Origin: Flavobacteriaceae bacterium
GTDB lineage: Bacteria > Bacteroidota > Bacteroidia > Flavobacteriales > Flavobacteriaceae
Direction: 5' to 3'
Assembly (NCBI GenBank): GCA_018669795.1
Contig: JABHSQ010000007.1
Span: forward strand, 62,001-126,000
DNA length: 64,000 bases
The position numbers were made by a program, and so were the translations under genes. Below the pieces are notes generated by a model. It was not told the origin of the DNA. It did not search any database and worked only from the letters and a program-made list of their open reading frames with translations. The stretch's first letter is position 1, and every line of letters starts with the position of its first letter. Positions 15,515 to 23,527 of this stretch are shown here, piece after piece.

Positions 15515-16774
15515 TTAACAGCCTGGATTGAAGTTGGGCTGTAAATTTTCTGGCCATAGATTGATCCCAAAACTAAAATTAGAACAACTTATAACATTAT
15601 CAACATTCCAAGAACTTAAGTTTTGGTTAAAACCGATAGTTTGAAAAAACATACTATTCATATTAGTCACACTGCCCACATTCCAATTATTGAGTGGCTG
15701 GTTAAATTGAGTAGGAGTAATAAGATTTCCAGCAAACATATAATCCATATCAGTTACATTACTCACATCCCATTCGTTAATTGGTTTATTGAATTCACTT
15801 GTATTAAACATAGTACCCATATCAGTCACGCTACTCACATCCCAAGAACTTATATCTTGGTTAAAACGAGTAAAAGAAAACATAGCACTCATATTTTGTA
15901 CTTTACCAACCTGCCAACGATTTAATTCTTGATTAAAAAGTAAATTAGCCTCAAACATATTACTCATATTAATCACATTACTCACATCCCAATTATTAAG
16001 GGGCTGATTAAAAGTAGAAGAGTTAATAAACAGAGCACTCATATTTATTACTTTACTAACATCCCAAATATCTATATCTTGGTTAAAAGAAGTAGCAAAA
16101 GCAAACATATAACTCATATCAGTTACTTTGCTTGTATCCCAAAAACTTATATCTTGATTAAAAGCAGTAGCAAATTGAAACATTTGACTCATATCAGTTA
16201 CACTACTAACATCCCAAGAACTTATGTCTTGGTTAAAATCATTATAAGTATCTTCGTCAATATAAAATAATCTATTCATATCAGCTATTTTAGTGGTAAC
16301 TACCTTAGTTACATCTTCTCCATTTTCAATCATATCTCTTAAGACTATTTCGTTAACCAACGTATAAGTAACGCCATCTATTATACCCGTTGAATATATT
16401 TCTGCATCATCACAAGCCTTAACTGTTACTCCATTACCATCTAACCAAACTACATTACAAGGAGTTGGTTGACCACCTACAACACCAACTTGTCTTGATG
16501 CCGAACCGTTATTACCCGATGCATCCAAAACGCTATGAGTAACAGTATACATACCTAATGTGCTTGTATCTACGTTTGAAGTTGTAACAATATTAGAAGT
16601 TAAATCTCCATCATTATTATCTATTGCTGTAGCACCCGCATCTTCATAAGTAGCGTTTTGCGTTACAGTTATAGAGGATTCTCCTATTAATGTAACTACA
16701 GGAGCAGTATTATCATCATCACTACTACAAGCAACGATTAATAAGCCTATAAATAAATAGATAAGTTTTTTCAT
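15515..16774 (-). CDS. BspA-like repeat surface lipoprotein with N-terminal HYR/DUF5011-like domain
   Basis: A 419-residue predicted lipoprotein. The leader MKKLIYLFIGLLIVACSSDD places the lipid Cys at 16, and the SSDD after it resembles a Bacteroidota surface-export signal. Residues about 25-100 look like a DUF5011/HYR immunoglobulin-like domain (VTLIGESSITVTQNATYEDA, then DNNDGDLTSNI). From about residue 160 there are nine imperfect DUF285 repeats of about 24-28 residues of the form FNQDISSWDVSSVTDMSxMF. Such repeats form surface solenoids involved in adhesion in other bacteria; the ligand here is unknown. The gene shares its leader and terminator with sister cassettes, though its own promoter context is different. 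Confidence 0.85.
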   Translation of the reverse strand: MKKLIYLFIGLLIVACSSDDDNTAPVVTLIGESSITVTQNATYEDAGATAIDNNDGDLTSNIVTTSNVDTSTLGMYTVTHSVLDASGNNGSASRQVGVVGGQPTPCNVVWLDGNGVTVKACDDAEIYSTGIIDGVTYTLVNEIVLRDMIENGEDVTKVVTTKIADMNRLFYIDEDTYNDFNQDISSWDVSSVTDMSQMFQFATAFNQDISFWDTSKVTDMSYMFAFATSFNQDIDIWDVSKVINMSALFINSSTFNQPLNNWDVSNVINMSNMFEANLLFNQELNRWQVGKVQNMSAMFSFTRFNQDISSWDVSSVTDMGTMFNTSEFNKPINEWDVSNVTDMDYMFAGNLITPTQFNQPLNNWNVGSVTNMNSMFFQTIGFNQNLSSWNVDNVISCSNFSFGINLWPENLQPNFNPGC

Positions 16775-17001
16775 TGTGTTGATTATTAGTTATTAAGCTA
16801 AAGTATATAATTATAAATTATTACCGGAAGATTAATTGATGTATTATACAGCACCTATTACTTTATATGATGTTTATCAATAAATATATAAATTGAATTT
16901 TATACCTTTATTTAAACTTGAATGTTTGAAAAAAAAATGTATTTTTATTTTTAACAACTTAAATAAATCTTTTGTTTAAATCTCATAATCTAAAATTAAT
17001 C

Positions 17002-18360
17002 ATGAAAAATTCTTATTTTAAAGCATTAAGTATTTTTGCTTTTGTAGTTGCAATCTCTCTAATAAGCTGTAGAGAAAAAACTGTATATAAAACAGTTAAA
17101 GAAACTGAACCTTTTACTATAAAAAAAATTAATACAATTACATTACCTACTGCAATTGAATGGAGTACAAAAGAAAATGCAGCTAAAGCCCATATCCAAA
17201 AACTGGAAACTATACTTGCACAACCTGCAAATAAAGTAAACTATATTTCTGCACTAACTGAAGTCAGTATTGAGGTATTGATTTCTAATCGCAGTAAATC
17301 AATTGTAAAGTTCTGGAGCCCATATTTAGCGGGAGAATCTTCACTTCAAGATTTTTTCACAGAATGGTTGTCATATACTCCGACAACTTCAAATCCAGGA
17401 AAGTACATTGAATATTGGGATTATTTAGTAAATACTGAATCAGGTTTGCTTTTAGTTAATGATAACAGTTTTAAGCTTTGGTTTACTACATTCCTTAATT
17501 TCCATGGAGATTTTATTAACAGTACATCTTCAATATCAACATTGGCGGAATGGATGAAATATAAGGGAACAACAGCGCATCCATTCAATATTGATGATTA
17601 TGAAAGACCCGATTCATCTAGTCCAACAGGTGGTTTCAAGTCCTTCAACCAGTTTTTTCTACGTAACTTAAAAGCTGGACAACGACCACTTTGTAGCGAA
17701 ACAACTCCAAATGATGTTATTGTTGCACCTTCTGATGGAGGTATCTTTTACCTTAATCGTGCAGACGGAACGGTGAATATTGAGAACTTAAAAAATACTG
17801 ATTATGAACTTCCTGGTAAATCTGACCGATTTGATTTAAAGCAAGTATTACCAGGATATTATAATCATTTCCTGGGAGGTGACCTTCTTGACATCCTTCT
17901 TTGGTTTACGGATTACCATCATTTTCATGCTCCAGTAAATGGAACAATAGTCCATCAAGGAATGTATAACGGATCGTATAATTATGATTTTGGTGATTAC
18001 GACCCAATAGATTTCTTCGCTCCAAATTTACCTAGTAATAGTAATAAAGCAGAATGGTATGAAAAAATTGGTAAGCACCAACGTTATGTTTGGATAATAA
18101 AAACAAAAGAGTTCGGACTTGTTGCAATGGTTGCAATTGGTTTTTGGGGAGTTGGAAGTATAATCAACGCAGTAAAAGATAATACTACTATTGAGCAAGG
18201 TCAATATATGGGACATTTTGGATATGGAGGATCATCGATCGTTCTTGCCTTCAACAAAGACGTGAATATAGAATTCAAAGTTGGAAGTCAACCTGTTGAA
18301 GATCCAAATAACCCAACACTTATAAAAGTTAGACAATGCTTGGGGAAACTAATTCAATAA
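17002..18360 (+). CDS. phosphatidylserine decarboxylase-family lipoprotein (PsiD-like amino acid decarboxylase candidate)
   Basis: The start is placed at MKNSYFKAL (17002), which gives a lipoprotein signal ending LISC near residue 25; a frame extension 10 codons upstream has no signal. The N-terminal half (residues 60-215) resembles the PSDC helper domain, ending FKSFNQFFLRNLKAGQRPL. The C-terminal half is the pyruvoyl-dependent PSD core with ApSDG-like VAPSDGGIFY, the DYHHFHAPVNG His motif and the self-cleavage site GYGGSS (Ser411). The PSDC-plus-PSD layout is that of fungal L-tryptophan decarboxylases (PsiD type) rather than of housekeeping Psd, and a lipid-anchored exported form is unusual. 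Lipid or amino-acid decarboxylation cannot be decided from sequence. Confidence 0.8.
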   Translation: MKNSYFKALSIFAFVVAISLISCREKTVYKTVKETEPFTIKKINTITLPTAIEWSTKENAAKAHIQKLETILAQPANKVNYISALTEVSIEVLISNRSKSIVKFWSPYLAGESSLQDFFTEWLSYTPTTSNPGKYIEYWDYLVNTESGLLLVNDNSFKLWFTTFLNFHGDFINSTSSISTLAEWMKYKGTTAHPFNIDDYERPDSSSPTGGFKSFNQFFLRNLKAGQRPLCSETTPNDVIVAPSDGGIFYLNRADGTVNIENLKNTDYELPGKSDRFDLKQVLPGYYNHFLGGDLLDILLWFTDYHHFHAPVNGTIVHQGMYNGSYNYDFGDYDPIDFFAPNLPSNSNKAEWYEKIGKHQRYVWIIKTKEFGLVAMVAIGFWGVGSIINAVKDNTTIEQGQYMGHFGYGGSSIVLAFNKDVNIEFKVGSQPVEDPNNPTLIKVRQCLGKLIQ

Positions 18361-18469
18361 TTTAATAAATACTATATATATAGCGTTAATAAGGCACAAG
18401 GATTATAGGGGTCCAAGAAGTTGTATTGAGTCCTTTAAATAGGACTAAGTTTGTGTTTTAAACCGATGA

Positions 18470-18595
18470 GAAGCTCAATTTAAATCTGTTGCAGAAGCTT
18501 CAAGGCAAACAGGAATAAGTAAATCTCCAATTACCAAAACTTGTAGAGAAGAACAAGATCAAGCTGGAGGTTATTATTGGAACTACAGTAATTAA
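18470..18595 (+). pseudogene. NUMOD1-like DNA-binding fragment of a homing-endonuclease-type gene
   Basis: An open stretch of 41 residues (FKSVAEASRQTGISKSPITK, then ending GGYYWNYSN-stop) fits the NUMOD1 helix-turn-helix found at the C-terminus of HNH and GIY-YIG endonucleases. There is a stop just upstream and no catalytic domain, so only the 3' end survives. Confidence 0.55.
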
Positions 18596-18602
18596 AAATA
18601 GT

Positions 18603-18632
18603 AAAAAGGGCATCTATAGGGTGCTCTTTTTT
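18603..18632 (+). terminator. terminator after the NUMOD1 fragment
   Basis: The arms AAAAAGGGCA and TGCTCTTTTT enclose TCTATAGGG (one G-T pair), ending in a T run. Confidence 0.65.
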
Positions 18633-18831
18633 ATTTCTAGATGTTTATTGTAGGTTTAACAAGTGTTTATAGAAGTAGGTTCAGGTCTTGTAAGGACTAT
18701 ACTAATTTAGAGTTATTCTAATTCTCTTTGTAAAGTTTATATTGCTTCTTTATTAACATAAAAACAAGGTAATCCTAACAATAATAAGGAGGCTAATCAC
18801 TTAGAATACACTTGTTTATAAGTGAGTTTCA

Positions 18832-18947
18832 GAGTCTCGTCCAGACCGCAATTAAAATGTTGTGTTGTTAACACTAAGTCGTTAAGACTTATGTAGTTAA
18901 TTAATGAGAAGCTTGTCCATATGGATAGGCTTTTTTTGTTAATTGAC
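18832..18947 (+). repeat. island right-end direct repeat (attR-like) with tRNA-Asp 3' remnant
   Basis: The second copy of the 116-base repeat; it begins with 17 bases of tRNA-Asp 3' sequence but has no tRNA body before it. It includes the tRNA terminator. It marks the right limit of an element of about 6.8 kb. The sequence beyond it (to about 21.24 kb) still contains cassette-type genes, so a second, older insertion probably lies next to it. Confidence 0.85.
18909..18937 (+). terminator. tRNA-Asp-type terminator, right repeat copy
   Basis: Same hairpin as 12075-12103 (AAGCTTGTCC / GGATAGGCTT plus T run). No functional gene precedes it directly. Confidence 0.65.
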
Positions 18948-19110
18948 ATTTTACTCTTTTGAAGCCTTCGGCTAAGTACTTTATATATTAAAAAATAAAA
19001 GTTTTTTTTATAGTAAAAGTATGTAAAGTATGTAAAATTGTATATATGATGGGGGTTTACAGCTGAAAAATATGCGCCACCAAATATAACCACTAAAGCC
19101 GAAGGCATAA

Positions 19111-19140
19111 AAAAGCCATCCTAAATTAATAGAATGGCTT
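19111..19140 (-). terminator. cassette terminator, copy 3
   Basis: On the minus strand: AAGCCATTCTA-TTAATT-TAGGATGGCTT followed by T residues, 15 bases beyond the stop of the BspA-like gene at 19156. It carries compensating changes compared with the other copies: the arm is GCCAT/ATGGC where the others have ACCAC/GTGGT. This supports a selected hairpin. Confidence 0.8.
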
Positions 19141-19155
19141 ATAATCTATAAATGG

Positions 19156-20130
19156 TTAAGGAGTACAATTAGTGAATATGGGTTGAGTTAATGTCCAAGC
19201 TGATGCTTCATAGCTAAAACCAAGACATTCAGTTACATTACTAATATTCCAAGAACTCAAGTCTTGGTTAAAAGAAGAAGTGAAAATAAACATATTCGAC
19301 ATATCAATCACACTACTCACATCCCAAAAAGTTATATCTTGGTTAAAAGGATTATACACTGCAGCCGTCCCTAAAAACATACTGTTCATTTCTGTTACAC
19401 TACTTACATCCCAATTACTAATATCTTGATTAAAAAAAGTAGCATTATAGAATAATCTTCCCATTGTAGTTACATTACTCACATTCCAATTGTTGATCTC
19501 TTGGTTAAAAATAGAAGAAGAAAACATACCATACATATCAGTCACTTTACTCACATCCCACAAACTTATATCTTGGTTGAAAACTGAAGAAGAAAACATA
19601 AAGCTCATATTTGTTACATTACTTACATCCCAATTTCCAATAGGTTGATTGAAAGCTTGAGCATTATAAAACATCCCGTATAAATTATTCACACTACTCA
19701 AATCCCAATTTCCAATAGGTTGATTAAAGGCATTTGTATTATCAAACATAATTTCCATATTTGTCACATTACTTACATCCCAAGAACTGATGTCTTGGTT
19801 AAAAGTTTGAAGATAATAAAACATCCTATTCATATCAGTCACTTTAGTGGTAACCACTTTAGTTAGATCTTCTTGATTAGCCACCATATCTCTTAACTTA
19901 GCCTCATCTACTACTGTGTAAGTTATACCGTCTATAACTCCCGCATCACCTACATTTGACCATTCACAAGCCTTTATAGTTAAACCATTATTTGCTAAAT
20001 AAATTGGATTATCTCCATTACATACAGATTGCTCATTTCCACCACCATCATTATTACCATTATCACTACTATCGTCACTACTACAAGCTAAGATTAATAA
20101 AGCTAAAAATAAATAGATACCTTTTCTCAT
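19156..20130 (-). CDS. BspA-like repeat surface lipoprotein
   Basis: The start is placed at MRKGIYLFLALLILACSSDD (20130), the cassette lipoprotein leader; the 41 residues that could be read upstream lie in the promoter and are not signal-like. The result is 324 residues with the lipid Cys at 16. After a linker rich in Asp, Asn and Gly there are eight DUF285 repeats of the type FNQPIGNWDVSNVTNMSxMF from about residue 110 to the end. There is no HYR domain, unlike the paralogue at 15515. Predicted to be surface exposed; ligand unknown. Promoter, leader and terminator all match the cassette pattern. Confidence 0.85.
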   Translation of the reverse strand: MRKGIYLFLALLILACSSDDSSDNGNNDGGGNEQSVCNGDNPIYLANNGLTIKACEWSNVGDAGVIDGITYTVVDEAKLRDMVANQEDLTKVVTTKVTDMNRMFYYLQTFNQDISSWDVSNVTNMEIMFDNTNAFNQPIGNWDLSSVNNLYGMFYNAQAFNQPIGNWDVSNVTNMSFMFSSSVFNQDISLWDVSKVTDMYGMFSSSIFNQEINNWNVSNVTTMGRLFYNATFFNQDISNWDVSSVTEMNSMFLGTAAVYNPFNQDITFWDVSSVIDMSNMFIFTSSFNQDLSSWNISNVTECLGFSYEASAWTLTQPIFTNCTP

Positions 20131-20146
20131 TGTGTTTGATTTAAAC

Positions 20147-20154
20147 CAAAAGTA
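20147..20154 (-). promoter_or_regulatory. cassette promoter -7 box, copy 3
   Basis: On the minus strand TACTTTTG, in the shared context ATTAACTACTTTTGGTTTAA, 16 bases before the ATG at 20130. Confidence 0.75.
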
Positions 20155-20272
20155 GTTAATTATAAATAAAACTTCAAAGGGGTAAAGAAATAGCTGAACT
20201 GAAGGAGGAAGATATGCCTTTAATATAATACCAATATGTAAATGACTAACCACTAAATCGAAGGCATAAAGA

Positions 20273-20300
20273 AAACCACCCTAAATTAATAGAGTGGTTT
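20273..20300 (-). terminator. cassette terminator, copy 4
   Basis: On the minus strand: AAACCACTCTA-TTAATT-TAGGGTGGTTTT, a perfect arm apart from G-T pairs, some 70 bases beyond the stop of the small lipoprotein gene at 20372. Confidence 0.8.
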
Positions 20301-20371
20301 GTAATCTTAAATGGTTAAGGAGTGCAGTTAGTGAAGCTGGGTTTTGGTTGTGTCCATTAATTATTTACTTA

Positions 20372-20713
20372 TTATGGGCAATCATCAAAAATAATATATG
20401 AGCAGTCGCTACAAGAAACAGATATACAATCTTCATTCCAAATCCAAGAGTAATAATAATTCCCATCAGTATTTTGAAACAAACCGTCTGAAATTGGTTC
20501 GCCATATTGAGATACATTGAATTGATACTCCTCATTCACACCATCAAGATTTAGAAAATCATTAGCTGTTGCTGAACTGCATTCAAAATTGATAGGACAG
20601 TTACCAGGAAGATTTGAATTGTCATCACTACTACAAGCAACCACTATATAGGTTAATGCTACTAATAGTATTACCCTTAATACTATTAATACTAAATATG
20701 TAAGTTTTTTCAT
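20372..20713 (-). CDS. small cassette lipoprotein, unknown function
   Basis: A 113-residue predicted lipoprotein. The leader is a lengthened version of the cassette leader: MKKLTYLVLIVLRVILLVAL, then TYIVVACSSDD with the lipid Cys at residue 27, about 11 residues longer than its sisters. An internal inverted repeat explains the extra length. The mature part has six Cys, four of them in ISVSCSDCSYIIFDDCP and upstream NCPINFECSS, suggesting disulfides outside the cytoplasm. I recognise no domain. It uses the same promoter box and terminator family as its neighbours. Confidence 0.65.
   Translation of the reverse strand: MKKLTYLVLIVLRVILLVALTYIVVACSSDDNSNLPGNCPINFECSSATANDFLNLDGVNEEYQFNVSQYGEPISDGLFQNTDGNYYYSWIWNEDCISVSCSDCSYIIFDDCP
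20663..20688. repeat. 11-bp inverted repeat inside a signal-peptide sequence
   Basis: TAATAGTATTA at 20663-20673 and its exact complement TAATACTATTA at 20678-20688, spaced by four bases, within the leader of the small lipoprotein. The extra leader residues coincide with it. Confidence 0.7.
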
Positions 20714-20730
20714 TGTGTTTAGTTTTAAAC

Positions 20731-20738
20731 CAAAAGTA
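20731..20738 (-). promoter_or_regulatory. cassette promoter -7 box, copy 4
   Basis: On the minus strand TACTTTTG followed by GTTTAAAACTAAACACA and the ATG at 20713; same arrangement as the copy at 13210. Confidence 0.75.
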
Positions 20739-20757
20739 GTGTATTATATATAAAGCA

Positions 20758-20790
20758 TAAAAAAACACCCTAAATTAATAGAGTGGTTTT
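20758..20790 (-). terminator. cassette terminator, copy 5
   Basis: On the minus strand: AAACCACTCTA-TTAATT-TAGGGTGTTTTTTT, just upstream of copy-4 promoter, so terminator and promoter again form one unit. The gene it served is probably the truncated fragment at 20964. Confidence 0.75.
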
Positions 20791-20791
20791 T

Positions 20792-20929
20792 GTAAAAAGT
20801 TTTGATTCAATAGGTAAAATGAAACTGCGTGAAATGGCAACGATTTTAAATGTAAACGGATTTAAAACTTCAACAGGCAAAGAGTTTGGTACTACTCAAG
20901 TTATTCGATTGCTTAAAAAAGCAGGTTAG
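20792..20929 (+). pseudogene. fragment of a site-specific recombinase or similar helix-turn-helix protein
   Basis: Open reading of about 45 residues (MKLREMATILNVNGFKTSTG, then KEFGTTQVIRLLKKAG-stop). The pattern 'x-x-I/M-A-x-x-L-N-x-x-G-F-x-T-x-x-G-x-x-F' occurs in the C-terminal helix-turn-helix of large serine recombinases and resolvases. No catalytic domain precedes it; the upstream sequence is the cassette terminator. It is a leftover, not a working gene. Confidence 0.5.
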
Positions 20930-20963
20930 TTAATCTAAACAAACGTCAGGACAAGCCTTGTAC

Positions 20964-21240
20964 TCATTCAGGCCTGCTGCCGCCGATATCTTTAATATTG
21001 TAGTGGTCGTCCACAAACAAACTAATACCCTCAAGGCGTTGGTTGGCTGATAAATTAGAGTTTTGAATAGTATAAATAATATTATCTCCATCAAAATCTG
21101 CATCTGAAATAACCACTTCTAATTCTTCTACTCCATCTCCATCTATCCAAGTGTCTCCTAAATAAGTTTCCCCAGCATAAACATCAGAAGCACCAGTACA
21201 ATCATCACTCCCACCACCATTTTGGTTTGTAAAAATTGAA
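20964..21240 (-). pseudogene. C-terminal fragment of a secreted or lipoprotein gene, no start codon
   Basis: On the minus strand an open stretch of about 88 residues begins without any start codon (an in-frame TAA lies just before it) and reads SDDCTGASDVYAGETYLGDT, then DFDGDNIIYTIQNSNLSANQ and ends GGSRPE-stop. Acidic, Gly/Asp-rich composition and a GGGSDD opening resemble the region after the lipoprotein Cys in neighbouring genes, so it is likely a cassette that has lost its leader. Domain not recognised. Confidence 0.5.
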
Positions 21241-21293
21241 AATTAACAATTTATAAAGAAGATTAATAAGAATAAAATATTATTTTCGCGACT

Positions 21294-21581
21294 ATGCTAA
21301 AATCGTTTGTATATATAATGCTTTCTTCAGTATTGATATTTTCAATATTGGCGCCTTCAGTTGTTAATTTATTAACCGAAACAGATACTTATATATATAA
21401 TGACACCACTGAGAAAGAGAAATCTGAAAAAGCAGAAAAAGATATTGAAGAAAAAATCATCCAACTTTCTTATTCATTAAATGCTTTAATTAAACAATCT
21501 TCATTTTATTATTATTATATAGAGAATAACTCAAATCACTATTCAAAGATAGTATTACCACCTCCCGAACACATTATATAG
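21294..21581 (+). CDS. small membrane-anchored hypothetical protein
   Basis: A 95-residue protein with one N-terminal hydrophobic segment (SFVYIMLSSVLIFSILAPSV, about residues 4-23), then a highly charged stretch (EKEKSEKAEKDIEEKI) likely to form a coiled coil, and a Pro-rich end. I do not recognise a family. Small proteins of this shape occur upstream of transporter genes in Flavobacteriia. It lies 102 bases before the SulP transporter on the same strand and may belong to that operon. Confidence 0.6.
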   Translation: MLKSFVYIMLSSVLIFSILAPSVVNLLTETDTYIYNDTTEKEKSEKAEKDIEEKIIQLSYSLNALIKQSSFYYYYIENNSNHYSKIVLPPPEHII

Positions 21582-21683
21582 TTTTTAGATTATTAATTTA
21601 ATAATTAATTAACATTTCACATAAGCTTCAAAAAACATAATATAAATTTGGAGTTTTATGTGATATATATAATATATATAAAC

Positions 21684-23516
21684 ATGAAAAACCTATTTAA
21701 TTTTAAACATTTTAAGGGGGATCTATTTGGCGGAATAACCGCAGGAATAGTTGCCTTACCTCTTGCATTGGCCTTTGGTGTAAGTTCAGGACTTGGACCA
21801 AGTGCGGGTCTTTATGGAGCCATTTTTGTCAGTTTCTTTGCGGCGCTTTTTGGAGGCACCAATACTCAAATATCTGGACCAACTGCTCCAATGACAGCAG
21901 TTAGTATGGTGGTAATTGCGGGGATCGTTACTACTTTTGAAGGCGACATCTCTAAAGCATTACCTGCTATTTTAACTGTTTTTTTATTAGCAGGTTTAAT
22001 GCAGGTTGGTCTCGGATTAATAGGTTTAGGAAAGTATATAAAATACATTCCATATCCTGTAGTCTCAGGATTTATGACTGCGATAGGGGTTATAATTTTG
22101 GTAACTCAAATACTTCCTTCTCTTGGTTATTACCCCAAAGAAGACGCAGAGTTTGTTAATCAATTTAAACCTCAAGCGGAAGAAATAATTTTAGATAATA
22201 TTTTAAAAGAAGAAGCAGGGGAAGGAGTATTGGTTTTAGAGGATTTTAAAGAGACAGTAAAGAGAGCTGAAAAAATAACTCAAACTCAAATTTTAAAAGA
22301 ATCACAAACTCTTGCAAGTAAAGAAGCGTCAGGAGTTTTGGGTTCATTAAAAGTGTTGCCAAGAGCATTAGGAAACATCAACTGGTTAGAGCTATTATTG
22401 GCTTTAGGTACTATTTTAATTATTTATGGTTTTAAAAGAATTACCAAAGCAGTTCCAAGTACTTTAGTTGCCCTATTGGTGATGTCTGGAATTGCATTTG
22501 GTTTTGGACTCGATTATAGACCTATTGAAGAAATTCCTAGTGGGTTACCCATTCCAAACCTTGAAATATTTACTGGATTTAGTTTAGATAGCATTACCCC
22601 TTATATTTTTGCCGCATTAACATTGGCGTTGTTAGGAGCAATAGACTCGTTGTTAACATCGGTTGTTGCAGATAATATGACTAAAACCAAGCATAAACCT
22701 AATAAAGAATTAATTGGGCAAGGGATTGGTAACAGTATTGGAGCCATTTTTGGAGGTATTCCGGGAGCGGGAGCTACAATTAGAACGGTAGTAAACATTA
22801 ATGCTGGAGGGAAAACAAGACTCTCTGGTATGTTGTCAGGAGTACTTCTTTTATTAATTCTACTAGCATTAGGCCCTGTTGCTTCGCAAATTCCTGCGGC
22901 TGTATTAGCAGGTATATTAATTACGGTTGGTATAGGTGTAATGGACTATAAAGGTTTAAAAGCGATACCAAAAATGCCAAGACCAGAGGTAACTATAATG
23001 TTAATTGTAATGGTTCTTTCATCTGTATGGAATTTAGTTTATGCTGTTGGAATTGGACTCATAATTGCATCTTTAATGTTTATGAAAAAAATAGGAGATC
23101 TTACAGCAAAAGAATCTAATATTACTTCATTTAAGAAAGAAAAAGCTTGGCCAGATGAAGTAGATTTTCCTGCAAACATAAAAGGGGAAGTCTTTATAAA
23201 GCATATTAACGGCCCCTTGTTTTTTGGATCTACAAGTGATTTTCAAGAATTGATAAAACAAATTCCAGATACAGCTTCTACCATTATAATTAGGATGGAA
23301 AGAATGCAATATATAGACCAATCTGGACTCTATGCAATGGAAGATATTTTGATAGATTTAGTAAGAGAAGGAAAGAGAATATTATTAGTGAATATTATTG
23401 ATCAGCCTAGATATTTGATGGAAAAAATAGATTTAATACCAGATTTAATACCAGAAGAACAAATTTTTGTTAATTTTAAAGAGTGTATTAGGTGGATAAA
23501 AGAAAATAACAATTAA
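21684..23516 (+). CDS. SulP-family anion (sulfate/bicarbonate) transporter with STAS domain
   Basis: The start is at MKNLFNFKHFKGDLFGGITA (21684); 12 further codons upstream read through promoter-like sequence. The 610-residue protein has the SulP entry motif GDLFGGITAGIVALPLALAFG, then FGGTNTQISGPTAPMT, and a C-terminal STAS domain from about residue 490 (IKGEVFIKHINGPLFFGSTS, IDQSGLYAMEDI). A hydrophilic insert of about 70 residues (EEIILDNILKEEAGEGVLVL and on) interrupts the membrane part near residues 150-225, making it longer than the usual 560. The carbonic anhydrase 11 bases downstream points to bicarbonate as substrate, as in BicA; sulfate remains possible. Confidence 0.9.
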   Translation: MKNLFNFKHFKGDLFGGITAGIVALPLALAFGVSSGLGPSAGLYGAIFVSFFAALFGGTNTQISGPTAPMTAVSMVVIAGIVTTFEGDISKALPAILTVFLLAGLMQVGLGLIGLGKYIKYIPYPVVSGFMTAIGVIILVTQILPSLGYYPKEDAEFVNQFKPQAEEIILDNILKEEAGEGVLVLEDFKETVKRAEKITQTQILKESQTLASKEASGVLGSLKVLPRALGNINWLELLLALGTILIIYGFKRITKAVPSTLVALLVMSGIAFGFGLDYRPIEEIPSGLPIPNLEIFTGFSLDSITPYIFAALTLALLGAIDSLLTSVVADNMTKTKHKPNKELIGQGIGNSIGAIFGGIPGAGATIRTVVNINAGGKTRLSGMLSGVLLLLILLALGPVASQIPAAVLAGILITVGIGVMDYKGLKAIPKMPRPEVTIMLIVMVLSSVWNLVYAVGIGLIIASLMFMKKIGDLTAKESNITSFKKEKAWPDEVDFPANIKGEVFIKHINGPLFFGSTSDFQELIKQIPDTASTIIIRMERMQYIDQSGLYAMEDILIDLVREGKRILLVNIIDQPRYLMEKIDLIPDLIPEEQIFVNFKECIRWIKENNN

Positions 23517-23527
23517 AAAAAGCAAAA

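Noticed and set aside
15623-16270. Open frames on the plus strand, rich in Thr, His and Ile, opposite the BspA-like gene
   Set aside because: They mirror the DUF285 repeats of the minus-strand gene (antisense of a repeated sequence stays open) and show no start signal or domain.
12659-20790. Integron-like cassette array with attC sites
   Set aside because: The repeated hairpins have T runs and sit directly behind stop codons, so they are terminators. No attC-type core sites or integron integrase were seen.
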